Of a DNA stretch of 64,000 nt, positions 26,084 to 34,384 are shown one piece after another (the stretch's first letter is position 1; each line of letters starts with the position of its first letter). The translations under genes and the position numbers were made by a program. Source of the stretch: Bacillota bacterium (GTDB lineage: Bacteria > Bacillota > Clostridia > Christensenellales > SZUA-584); NCBI GenBank assembly GCA_023406895.1, contig JAEXTV010000021.1:304279-368278 (forward strand), in the 5' to 3' direction. The notes under the pieces are model-generated. The model worked only from the letters and a program-made list of their open reading frames with translations, was not told the origin of the DNA and did not search any database.

Positions 26084-26559
26084 GTTGTCTATGAAATCCC
26101 CCGTTAATGCCGCAGCATCACATGCAGAGGAATAAATAACCATGCAAATCCGTCTGAACTTTAATAAAGAACCATCGTGTTTTAGATTGAAGCAATATAA
26201 AAAAGAGACAATAAATTCAGCTATTAAATCCGCTATGTGATGTTTGCGATTCTAACATTGATTCCAATGATTGCCTGTATCGTCCTTTACGCACCGAAAC
26301 AGCCCCGCGGTTGGCCGTTATGCAGGAGTCCGCAATTCTGTTATGTCATTCATGTTCACGGGGCCAGCCGTAACGCAAATGAAGCAGCTCCAAAGGCATA
26401 TCAATGCACCGTAAAGGACATGCAGCAATTTCTTCTTTTGAGTCTACCGCCAGCCCTTTCATTTTGTTATAATAACGCGCATAGAAGATTATTATAATGT
26501 TTTAACAATACTTTTATAAGCGGCAATGCTATAATGATAGTAAATGTAAGGAGCTAAGC
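26084..26559. other. Intergenic region with two possible tiny frames
   Basis: No established gene. A 32-codon frame (26142-26240) with an RBS-like AGAGGAA ends in TGATG, overlapping a second frame from 26240 that begins MFAILTLIPMIACIVLYA, a plausible membrane helix, then degrades. They may be remnants of a small membrane protein. TATAAT at 26530-26535 is the likely -10 for the downstream acyltransferase gene. Confidence 0.35.
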
Positions 26560-27750
26560 GTGCGTATACACAAACAAAACCCAGTGCAGCATTTCGTCAT
26601 CATATGCCTACTTGTTTTGTTTAAAGCCACTTTTGGCCTTTATTTGAAGTTCCGTTACAATCTTCGCTGCCATAATAAAGGTGTGATTCCGAGAAAAGGG
26701 CCTTATCTGTTACTAGCCAATCATTGCAACAACCTTGATGGCTTGTTTCTACAATATTATATTGGCAGACCGATCAGCTTTGTGGTGACGGATGCGATGT
26801 TCAAGAAAAAAACGCTCGGCAGGCTGATGTCTTTCGTGCGCTATATCCCCAAACGCAAAAACGTCACGGACAGCAGCGCTATTCGGCAGATCATACAAGC
26901 CGCCAAGAATAACGAAATTATCGGTATTTTTCCCGAAGGCGGACGCAACTGGGACGGGAAAACAAGCGACATCTCCCCCGCCACCTATCGTTTGGTAAAA
27001 TTGCTGGGAATCCCTGTGGTCACTGCCCGCATCAAAGGCTCCTACCTTTCTGAGCCCCGTTGGGCAGACACAAAAAGGCGCGGCATCGTGGAGATTGAAT
27101 TTCAAATCCATTTCGCGGATGGACGAATACCGTCATTAGATGACATCGGCGAAACGATAAAAACGGTTCTGGCGCATAATGAAGCCGTATGGCAAAATAT
27201 TAAGCATATCCCGTTCAAAGGGAAATCACTGGTTAAAGGGCTTGAGCGTCTGCTTTATACCTGCCCCGTATGCAAACGCATCGGCACAATGAGTTCCACC
27301 GGCGATCGTTTGACATGCCATGGTTGCGCGGCTTCTTTCATACTCGACGTTTACGGTTTTTTACGTGAGGTGAACGGCTCGCTGCCTTCGGAAAGCATTC
27401 CTGACATTAACGATTGGCAGCTAAACCTGCTCGCAGAACGGTTTTGTGGTGCCGACAGTGAAACAACACTGTTGGTCGATGAAAATGCCTGCCTTTACTG
27501 CGCAGAATCGACAGACAGCCCTTTTGAACCCGTCATTCAAGGCACGCTCTCTTTAACAAAACAGAGCATGAGTATTGGCGGCCGAAATTTTGAAACAGCG
27601 CGCGTTCAAGGTGTTGCCGTCTATTTCAAAACGCATCTCGAATTTCGTTATGACGGGCTGGACTACCGTGTTGGATTCAAAGAGAAACATGTATCGGCAT
27701 ACAAATGGAACTGTGCGCTGGACGCGCTTAAAAAAAACATGGAGATTTAA
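26560..27750 (+). CDS. PlsC-type acyltransferase with C-terminal zinc ribbon and extra domain
   Basis: 396 aa. Residues 12-28 form a membrane helix. Residues about 35-215 are a 1-acyl-glycerol-3-phosphate acyltransferase (PlsC) domain with the catalytic HX4D (H55-CNNL-D60) and the substrate motif FPEGGR (124-129), expected to acylate lysophosphatidic acid or a related lipid at the membrane. After it comes a four-cysteine zinc ribbon (C235, C238, C253, C256) and about 140 beta-rich residues of unknown fold. Ordinary PlsC proteins end near residue 240, so the C-terminal half is unusual. The start is GTG with AAGGAG ahead. Only three bases separate it from the next gene. Confidence 0.82.
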   Translation: MRIHKQNPVQHFVIICLLVLFKATFGLYLKFRYNLRCHNKGVIPRKGPYLLLANHCNNLDGLFLQYYIGRPISFVVTDAMFKKKTLGRLMSFVRYIPKRKNVTDSSAIRQIIQAAKNNEIIGIFPEGGRNWDGKTSDISPATYRLVKLLGIPVVTARIKGSYLSEPRWADTKRRGIVEIEFQIHFADGRIPSLDDIGETIKTVLAHNEAVWQNIKHIPFKGKSLVKGLERLLYTCPVCKRIGTMSSTGDRLTCHGCAASFILDVYGFLREVNGSLPSESIPDINDWQLNLLAERFCGADSETTLLVDENACLYCAESTDSPFEPVIQGTLSLTKQSMSIGGRNFETARVQGVAVYFKTHLEFRYDGLDYRVGFKEKHVSAYKWNCALDALKKNMEI

Positions 27751-27753
27751 CTT

Positions 27754-29151
27754 ATGGGTTCTGAAGGTGGCTGGAATTTTGTATTGCAATTCGGGTGTCT
27801 GTTGGCGTTGCTCGGTGTGTCGCTGATTATTAAATCGGTGATCCCCTTTTTCAGCCGCCATCTGGTACCCACGGCATTGTTCGGCGGTTTTATCGGATTG
27901 ATTTTGGGCCCGGAGATACTCGGTGTGATACCGTTTGACCGTGAAATGCTCGAAAACATGGTTTATCATTTTATGGCCATCGGCTTTATCGCGATGGCAT
28001 TAAAAAAACGCAGCCGCAAATCCAGCGAGAACATCACGAATACCGGATTTGCGATCGTGAACACATACATATGGCAGGCCGCTCTGGGGCTTGGCATTAC
28101 GCTGCTGCTGTTCTTTACGGTATTGCCGGACTTGTTCCCGAACTTCGGGCTGCTGCTGCCTTTATCCTATGCGCAGGGGCCCGGGCAGGCATTTTCCACC
28201 GGACAGTCTTTTGAAATGCTCGAACCCGCATCCAAAGCGCTTGCAAACGGCGGTAACATCGGCCTCACGATGGCCAATCTCGGCTTTCTGTGGGCCATCA
28301 TCGGCGGCATTCCGTTTATGTATATTCTTCGTAAAAAATACAAAAAGGAGAAACCGTCCGTCGTTTCCGCTGCGGAAACCACTTCGTCCATTTCTCCTGA
28401 TATACAAGAGCATACGAGCCGGGTGCCCATCACCCTTTATCTCGACGATCTGACCATACAGGCGGTGCTGATCGGTGTCTGTTATCTGCTCACCTATTTG
28501 TTGCTGCTCGGCCTTGAAGCGCTGCTCGGTTCTCAAAGCACGCTGATGAAGCTCTTCTGGGGATTTCAGTTCCTTTTTGGTACGCTGATCGCGATGGCGG
28601 CACGTGCGTTGTTTAATAAATTGTACAAAAAAGGCATAATTCATGCCGATTATGCCGACAACTATCTGCTGCAGCGTATCTCCTCCATGGCTTTTGATAT
28701 CATGATTGTCGCATCCGTCTGTGCTGTATCATTGACTGTGCTTTCACAGTATCTGGTGCCCGTCCTGATTCTCTCGACGGTCGGCGGTATTTTTACTATG
28801 ATTTACTCGGCAAAGATGGCCAAATGGATATACAGGGACGAACAACTGGAGCATGCGGTGGCGCTTTACGGTATGTGGACGGGAACCGTGGTCACGGCGA
28901 TGGCACTGCTCAAAGAAATCGACCCAGACGGCAAGACCAGCGTGCCGGAAAGCCTTGTGCTGGGCAGCGGATTCGGCGCGATTATCGGTATTCCGCTCAT
29001 GATGGTTTTAAGCATTCCCGTATCGGCCTGGGTTGACGACAAGCCGTGGCTTTATATTGTGACGTTCGCCATTTTTGTTGTTTATTCCGCTGTCTGCCTG
29101 TTTGGCATCAGGCTCAGTAAAAAGATGTATACCAAAAAGCTGAAAAGTTGA
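27754..29151 (+). CDS. Sodium/glutamate symporter-like transporter (GltS family)
   Basis: 465 aa with about 11-12 membrane spans. The arrangement matches the GltS/ESS family (COG0786): inverted-repeat topology, an FGGFIGLILGPEILG segment near the N-terminus, and the re-entrant glycine-rich loop LSYAQGPGQAFSTGQSFE in the middle, where GltS has its substrate loop. A charged cytosolic loop (about residues 190-225) separates the halves. Expected to import glutamate or a related organic anion with Na+; the exact substrate is not certain. Starts 3 bp after the acyltransferase gene. Confidence 0.78.
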   Translation: MGSEGGWNFVLQFGCLLALLGVSLIIKSVIPFFSRHLVPTALFGGFIGLILGPEILGVIPFDREMLENMVYHFMAIGFIAMALKKRSRKSSENITNTGFAIVNTYIWQAALGLGITLLLFFTVLPDLFPNFGLLLPLSYAQGPGQAFSTGQSFEMLEPASKALANGGNIGLTMANLGFLWAIIGGIPFMYILRKKYKKEKPSVVSAAETTSSISPDIQEHTSRVPITLYLDDLTIQAVLIGVCYLLTYLLLLGLEALLGSQSTLMKLFWGFQFLFGTLIAMAARALFNKLYKKGIIHADYADNYLLQRISSMAFDIMIVASVCAVSLTVLSQYLVPVLILSTVGGIFTMIYSAKMAKWIYRDEQLEHAVALYGMWTGTVVTAMALLKEIDPDGKTSVPESLVLGSGFGAIIGIPLMMVLSIPVSAWVDDKPWLYIVTFAIFVVYSAVCLFGIRLSKKMYTKKLKS

Positions 29152-29178
29152 TATAATATCATCACGTGTGGGGGATTT

Positions 29179-30714
29179 ATGACGAGGAATAAACTCAGTT
29201 CAAAAATTAAAATCGGCTACGGAATCGGAACGCTCTCATACGGCATCCCTTTCCAGCTCGTTTCCGCCTGCTTTGTTTTTTACGCCACCATGGTGCTTGG
29301 TATATCGGGCACGCTGACCGGGCTGCTGGTTTCCGCCAGCACGATTTGGGACGCGGTGACCGACCCCGTTATGGGCTACATCTCCGACCATACCCATAAA
29401 AAGATTTTCCTCGGACGCCGCTTATTTTATGTGCTGATCGGCGCGCTGGGCCTTGCTCTTTGCACCATACTGCTGTGGCAGGTGAGCCCAAAACTGCCTT
29501 ACGTCACCAAAGCGGTGATTCTCGGCGCGCTGCTGATATTATTAAAGACCTTCTCCACCATTTACGCCACACCTTACATGGCCCTCGGTGCCGAGCTTTC
29601 GAGCGATTATGACGAAAGAACCGCGGTTCAGTCATACCGTACCGCGTTTTTCTTTCTCGGATTTATGTTCCCGACCATTCTCGGCATGGCTGTTTTTTTC
29701 AAACCAACGCCCGAATTCGCCGACGGGCAGCTCAACCCGCAGGCTTACGAATCGCTCGCGCTGGTCACGGCTGCCATCACACTTGTGAGTGCCGCTGTCT
29801 GTATCGCACTGACCTTCCGCCATCAGCCGCCCTATACGCCTCCCGTTAAAAGGAAGAACGCGATTATAGGAATTTTTAAGGAAACCGCAGAAGCGCTGAA
29901 ATGCAACGAATTTCGCAACGTGAGCCTCAGCCTGCTTTTCGTTAACATGGCAATGAGCATTGTGGGTGCCATCGGTATGCATATATTTACGTATACCTTC
30001 GGCCTGAAATCGGGCCAGATCGCAATCGTGTTCGGCGCGCTTTTCATCATGGCGCTGGTTGCGCAGCCCGTGTGGCTGTTCATCGCCAATAAATATGAAA
30101 AGAAGACCGCGCTCAAAGCCTGCCTGATCATCAATATCGGCGTGACCGTTTTGTTCTTTGTGTATGTGCTGGCCAACGTTTGGGTATCGGCTCATTATGT
30201 CGCGATCATACCGGTTGCCATGCTGATCGGCTTTTCGATGGGCGGCAGCATTGCACTGCCGTACTCAATGATCACGGACACGATCGACAAAGACGCCTAC
30301 TATTCGGGAACACGCAAGGAAGGCGTTTTTTACGGCTGTGCAACGTTTATGTTCAAGTTGTCACAGTCTTTGGCGGCTGTTTTTGCCGGTACGATGCTGG
30401 ATATTATCGGCTTTAATAAAGGCGTCGACCTGCCGCAGTTAAAAATACAGATTGATCAATTGCAAACAGAGTTGAATCATCTTTTAGGAATCGGACAGGC
30501 CAACCCGCAAATCGATCAACTCCACGAGCAGATTGCACAGATTAACTCCCACATCGATCAAGCCTCTGATGTTTATTTAAAACTCGGTTTGATACTGCCT
30601 GTGGGGTTTCTGATATGCTTTGTGCTTGCGCTGATATTTGTGAACAAGTATACGCTGAATAAAGAAAAGGTCGCTCTGTATCAGTCGGGCTTGAACGCTA
30701 ATCTGCCTAAATGA
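29179..30714 (+). CDS. GPH-family sugar:cation symporter (MFS, MelB type)
   Basis: 511 aa with 12 membrane spans. The GPH signature is present: SKIKIGYGIGTLSYGIPFQL at the start and the cation-site region STIWDAVTDPVMGYISDHT (about 55-72), then RRLFYVLIGA. An unusual insertion between the last two helices (about 410-455) is rich in Gln and Ile with heptad-like spacing (QIDQLQTELNHLLGIGQ, then QIDQLHEQIAQINSHID), probably a short coiled coil. Likely substrate is a glycoside or glucuronide; not assignable. Its 3' end overlaps the convergent ppx/gppA gene by 8 bp. RBS GGGGG. Confidence 0.85.
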   Translation: MTRNKLSSKIKIGYGIGTLSYGIPFQLVSACFVFYATMVLGISGTLTGLLVSASTIWDAVTDPVMGYISDHTHKKIFLGRRLFYVLIGALGLALCTILLWQVSPKLPYVTKAVILGALLILLKTFSTIYATPYMALGAELSSDYDERTAVQSYRTAFFFLGFMFPTILGMAVFFKPTPEFADGQLNPQAYESLALVTAAITLVSAAVCIALTFRHQPPYTPPVKRKNAIIGIFKETAEALKCNEFRNVSLSLLFVNMAMSIVGAIGMHIFTYTFGLKSGQIAIVFGALFIMALVAQPVWLFIANKYEKKTALKACLIINIGVTVLFFVYVLANVWVSAHYVAIIPVAMLIGFSMGGSIALPYSMITDTIDKDAYYSGTRKEGVFYGCATFMFKLSQSLAAVFAGTMLDIIGFNKGVDLPQLKIQIDQLQTELNHLLGIGQANPQIDQLHEQIAQINSHIDQASDVYLKLGLILPVGFLICFVLALIFVNKYTLNKEKVALYQSGLNANLPK

Positions 30715-31606
30715 GGCCGAGCTTAAATTTGATATAGCCTTCCTGATTGTCGCTGTCGCTGACGGTCACCGTTTGCGCCCCGGCGGCTCTCATAAATTCG
30801 AGAAAGAGGATTGCGCCAAACACAATCACATCCGCTTTTTTCTCAGGCAGACCGCCTATCCGCTTGCGCTGCTCTGTCGTTTTGCTTTCAAGCATACCGC
30901 AAAGTTCTTCCGCCCGTTTCAATGTGATCACATGCCCCTGCACTTGTGCGGCATCGTATTGCGTCAGATTAAGGTCAAGCATGGCGAGCGCCGTGGCCGT
31001 ACCGCCGATGCCGGTGCAGACATATTCTCCTGTATTCGGCACGCCGACGAACGTTTTTGCCGCGAACGCATGCGCCTGCAAAAACGCTTGCGGGTCCGCG
31101 TCATCGCCGCCCGGAAACATCTGCAGCATGCGCACCGTGCCGATTTGAAAACTGTTTTTAAAGCGCACATCGTTAAGGCTCCCCTGCATCACCTCGGTGC
31201 TCCCCCCGCCGATATCAAACATATAGCCGTCACCGCGGATGCTGCCTGCGAATCCAAGCAGCGCTTCCCTGTCGCCCGATATGATATCGATGTCAACGCC
31301 GCATTCATTTTTGATATAGTCTACAAATGTATTGCGGTTTTCCGCGTCGCGGATGGCGCTGGTGCCGAACGCGAAAAAGTTCTCTTTGTTAACGCCGTAA
31401 TCGCGGCTGATATTCAAATAGTCCAGCAGCGCCTCTTTGGCGCGCTGCATGGCCGCGGGCACGATCTCCCGTTTGCCGACCATCCCCTCACCCATGCGAA
31501 TGAGCCTGAGCGTTTTATAATCCGCGATAATTTGACCTTCATTTATGTGCGCGATCATCAGTCTTGCGGAGTTTGTCCCAATATCCACCACGGCATAACG
31601 TTTCAT
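30707..31606 (-). CDS. Ppx/GppA-family phosphatase
   Basis: About 299 aa, exopolyphosphatase/pppGpp phosphatase family with the actin-like ATPase fold. The phosphate-1 motif YAVVDIGTNSARLMIA is at the N-terminus, FAFGTSAIRDAENR in the middle, and the phosphate-2 loop MFDIGGGSTEVMQG at about 127-140; GIGGTATALAML is the adenosine-type motif. It is the short form lacking the C-terminal HD-like domain, so it acts on polyphosphate or (p)ppGpp. I chose the ATG at 31606 (GTGAGG ahead). In related Clostridia it follows divIC, as it does here after an intervening broken gene. Confidence 0.92.
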   Translation of the reverse strand: MKRYAVVDIGTNSARLMIAHINEGQIIADYKTLRLIRMGEGMVGKREIVPAAMQRAKEALLDYLNISRDYGVNKENFFAFGTSAIRDAENRNTFVDYIKNECGVDIDIISGDREALLGFAGSIRGDGYMFDIGGGSTEVMQGSLNDVRFKNSFQIGTVRMLQMFPGGDDADPQAFLQAHAFAAKTFVGVPNTGEYVCTGIGGTATALAMLDLNLTQYDAAQVQGHVITLKRAEELCGMLESKTTEQRKRIGGLPEKKADVIVFGAILFLEFMRAAGAQTVTVSDSDNQEGYIKFKLGLI

Positions 31607-31739
31607 CCAAGTCCTCACTTTTGCTGTCTTATTATTTCGTCTTTCAAATCAAGATATTATAACGCCGATTGCTTTTCACAGCAAGGAAAGAGTGGCGCTC
31701 ACGAGCGTCCCCCCCTTATCTTCAATCATTATTCATAGA

Positions 31740-32216
31740 TTAGTTTATGGTATTGCTATCGATAGATTGTTCAACAGAATTCTCTTGTCTGCGCAAAACG
31801 CTTTCTCTGTGGATAATCGATAAAATACCCGCAGCCATCAGCATCAGCGGCGGTATTCTAATGAGACAGAGAAACAAAGTATCGTTCACGATAATAGTTG
31901 GTTCAGCCATCGCGGAAATACCGAAATAAGATATCGGTATCAATATGGTCATCAGCATGCCGGATGTGATCATCAGAACACCTGTCAGCAATGGCTATCT
32001 GCGAACAAAGAAACTGCTGGTGAATCCCACTGCGGATAATATACATGGCAGAATAGTCATCACCAAAAATCCTGAGGCATAGCCTTTTGCTTCAAAGTGC
32101 AGCCCCTCATCCGGCAAAGTTAATGTATAAATGTATGAGGCCATAGAAATCAGATTCGGCAGCAGCGTCAGCCCGCCCCCTGCAATTCCGAGAATGCGCG
32201 CAAGTTTTCCGGTCAT
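31740..32216 (-). pseudogene. Small four-helix membrane protein interrupted by an in-frame amber stop
   Basis: From an ATG at 32216 (RBS GGAGGT six bases ahead) the minus strand reads 73 residues (MTGKLARILGIAGGGLTLLP onwards) to a TAG at 31995-31997. It then continues in the same frame with no further stop for another 85 residues to 31740. The joined product of about 159 aa has four hydrophobic segments, like small DUF4064-type membrane proteins; TAG stands where CAG (Gln) would fit (FFVRR-stop-PLLTGVLM). Either a recent nonsense mutation, a sequencing error, or two short proteins (second from a TTG at 31991). Function unknown. Confidence 0.55.
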
Positions 32217-32304
32217 GATCATACCTCCATCAATAGTATTATCATACCAATAATACATTCTTATACATATATTAACAAGCGGTTATCATTTAACTCGTCT
32301 GCAA

Positions 32305-32337
32305 TAAAAAAAGCCATCCGCAATGCAAATGAGCTTT
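32305..32337 (-). terminator. Terminator after the DivIC-type gene
   Basis: AAAGC..CAT pairs with ATG.GCTTT on the minus strand, followed by seven T. Confidence 0.65.
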
Positions 32338-32353
32338 GATATATGTATGGTGT

Positions 32354-32710
32354 TTATGGCTGCGGCGTTGGCTCCTCTGTCGGCTGTTCCGACGGTGTTT
32401 CGGATGGCTGCTCAGAGGGCGATGCTGACGGCTGCGCCGACGGCGTTAATATATATTCATCCCCGTAAACAAAGCCGAACTTCTCCCGCGCTTCGTTTTC
32501 GATGTAATCCTGCGTCGCCATGTATTCTTTTTTATGTTCCAGTCTTTGAAGCTCAGTCTGCGTCAGCTCAAATTTCTCGTTCAAATTCTCTTGGTCTTTA
32601 AGCAGGGCGTTGATATCCGCTTGCTGCAGGAAGAATGAAACGCCCGCGTAAACCAAAAAGAGAAACAAAAGCAACAGCTTGAACTTAAGCTTGACCTTTC
32701 TCTTTTTCAT
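32354..32710 (-). CDS. divIC: Septum formation initiator (DivIC/FtsB family)
   Basis: 118 aa bitopic protein. A basic cytosolic start (MKKRKVKLKFK), one membrane helix (12-28), a coiled coil at about 30-65 (LLKDQENLNEKFELTQTELQ) and the family motif YIENEAREKFGFVYGDEYIL. After it comes a repetitive tail of Pro, Ser, Glu and Gln (PSEQPSETPSEQP), exposed outside and unusual for the family. DivIC/FtsB links early and late divisome proteins. Gene order yabP-yabQ-divIC matches Bacillus. Confidence 0.9.
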   Translation of the reverse strand: MKKRKVKLKFKLLLLFLFLVYAGVSFFLQQADINALLKDQENLNEKFELTQTELQRLEHKKEYMATQDYIENEAREKFGFVYGDEYILTPSAQPSASPSEQPSETPSEQPTEEPTPQP

Positions 32711-32837
32711 ATAGCCTCACAAAATGACCCGGATGTTTTAACATCTCTGTTTCATATGTAAACCAAATTACTCCGGTTAAACATCTTTACACTATTTCGA
32801 CGCCTTGCCTTCAATTCCTCTGACTGTTCATAATCTT

Positions 32838-33173
32838 TCATTTATCGCGCTTTTTTCTTTTGGCCGACCATTGGCTCATCTTTCTCGCAAGGAAAGACAG
32901 AAAAGGCGAAATACCAGCCATATACAGCGCAAAGCCCAGCACAAAGCCGATAAACGTGTACAGCCGCAGTTCTCCCGCATTAGCCGCATACATGACGGCC
33001 ACCACAATGGCACCGAGCGTGATAATAAACATGGTATCGAGCAGAGCCGTCATCCATCGCCCGGTTTTGAACGATCTGCGGATTCCCCTGTAAATATCAT
33101 ACGCGAACCCTGCAATCATGCCGCCGTATAACGTGATCATAAAGATATAAATCTGAGGAACCGTCGTTTCCAT
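32838..33173 (-). CDS. yabQ: Spore cortex biosynthesis protein YabQ
   Basis: 111 aa with hydrophobic segments at about 7-26, 42-66 and 74-92, and the family block YGGMIAGFAYDIYRGIRRSF. Ends in a basic tail (KMSQWSAKRKKRDK). YabQ is a mother-cell membrane protein needed for spore cortex formation. It starts 8 bp after the yabP stop and precedes divIC, the conserved order. Confidence 0.9.
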   Translation of the reverse strand: METTVPQIYIFMITLYGGMIAGFAYDIYRGIRRSFKTGRWMTALLDTMFIITLGAIVVAVMYAANAGELRLYTFIGFVLGFALYMAGISPFLSFLARKMSQWSAKRKKRDK

Positions 33174-33181
33174 GATGCCAC

Positions 33182-33481
33182 CTACCTGAACATCTTGGAA
33201 AACATGCCGCGTTTTGTCCTCTGCTCCTCATGATCCGCATAATCGATGCTTTGTATTTTTCCTTCCACCACCAGCTGCCCGTCTTCCAGGTTCAGCTTGT
33301 TGATGTGCAGGTCTTCCCCCGTCACTGTAATAAAACCGTGATTGGTCAGCAATATGATCTCGACTTCATTAAAGCTATCCACATCCTCCACAGCGGTTAT
33401 GATAATTTTCTCGCGTGAATCGATCACAACCTTGTGGGGCGCGTTATTGACCGGCTTTTCCCGTGGTTCTTCGATATACAT
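33182..33481 (-). CDS. yabP: Sporulation protein YabP
   Basis: 99 aa. Contains the YabP/YqfC beta-rich core: HKVVIDSREKIIITAVEDVD, then EIILLTNHGFITVTGEDLHI and LNLEDGQLVVEGKIQSIDYA. YabP is made in the mother cell under sigma-E in Bacillus and is required for cortex assembly. I chose the ATG at 33481 (AAAGGAG eight bases ahead); the open frame continues upstream but without a homologous N-terminus. The rqcP/yabO gene normally found before it is absent. Confidence 0.92.
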   Translation of the reverse strand: MYIEEPREKPVNNAPHKVVIDSREKIIITAVEDVDSFNEVEIILLTNHGFITVTGEDLHINKLNLEDGQLVVEGKIQSIDYADHEEQRTKRGMFSKMFR

Positions 33482-33558
33482 GGCAATACTCCTTTGCGTA
33501 ACGTGCATATAAAAATATATGCCGCCGCAATACCATGTATACTTATCACAACAAAAGT

Positions 33559-34380
33559 CTATTTGACCAGCAGTGAAGGGGTGAAATGTTTGTCCGGCAC
33601 AGAGTAAGGGAGGCCGTCTCTTTGAATATCCCGCACGCGCCCGTAAAACGTGATGGCCTGTGAGGGGCAGAATGAATAGCATCGCAGGCATTGCGCGCAA
33701 TGCCCCGCAAATATCGGCTCATTTTGTATGGTAATATTATGAACGGGACAAAGGCTTTCACAAAGGCCGCAGTGCGTACACCGGCCGACATCGACGCCGA
33801 CCTTTTTTTGCACTTTTCTCTGATACAAGCGGTATGGCCCACGCTGCAATAAACCAAGCAGCAGGCTGTAACGCCCTTTGATACGCGCCTTGTTCAGCAG
33901 CAGCCGCTGAACATAGTCTTCTACCTGCGCTTCCGCTTTGGCCAGAATCTTTCTAATGCTTTTTTCGTCCGGCGTGCCCAAAAACCCTTTAAACATGCTC
34001 ATGTTGGACGGCATTGTAAAATGCTCCGCGGTATCCGCAATAAGGCCTTTGGCTTTGAGGCGCTTATGAGCCGTCCATGCACCATCTCCCGAAAAACCCA
34101 TCTGCGTGCAGAAAAGATGGACATGCTTGCCCTTTTCATTAACCGGCAGCGAGTCCAGGAAGCGTTTAACCGGTTCCGGCAGATCAGAACTGTTTACAGG
34201 CCACCCCAACAAAACAAGATCGGCGGTTTTAATCCACCAATCCGCTTTTTTTGGCGACAGCGTATCCATCGAAACAGCCGACGCATTGATGTTGCTTGCA
34301 TCGAGCTGCCTGATGATTCTGTCTGCCACCCACCAAGTATTGCCTGTGCCGCTGAAGTAAAATACAACCGCCGTATGCAT
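33559..34380 (-). CDS. EFR1-family ferredoxin-flavodoxin protein
   Basis: 273 aa. Residues 1-150 are a flavodoxin-like domain with the FMN phosphate loop YFSGTGNTWWVADRI. Residues about 200-255 carry two 4Fe-4S motifs, CTHCGLCESLCP and CAQCLRCYSFCP. This fusion is common in Clostridia (EFR1 family) and probably passes electrons between ferredoxin-type and flavin partners; the physiological partner is unknown. It begins 4 bp after the prfB stop with no separate RBS, suggesting coupling to prfB. Confidence 0.9.
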   Translation of the reverse strand: MHTAVVFYFSGTGNTWWVADRIIRQLDASNINASAVSMDTLSPKKADWWIKTADLVLLGWPVNSSDLPEPVKRFLDSLPVNEKGKHVHLFCTQMGFSGDGAWTAHKRLKAKGLIADTAEHFTMPSNMSMFKGFLGTPDEKSIRKILAKAEAQVEDYVQRLLLNKARIKGRYSLLLGLLQRGPYRLYQRKVQKKVGVDVGRCTHCGLCESLCPVHNITIQNEPIFAGHCAQCLRCYSFCPSQAITFYGRVRDIQRDGLPYSVPDKHFTPSLLVK

Positions 34381-34384
34381 AAGC

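Noticed and set aside
31995..31997. Pyrrolysine or suppressor reading of the amber codon
   Set aside because: No pyl genes or suppressor tRNA are visible in the window; a mutation or sequencing error is simpler.
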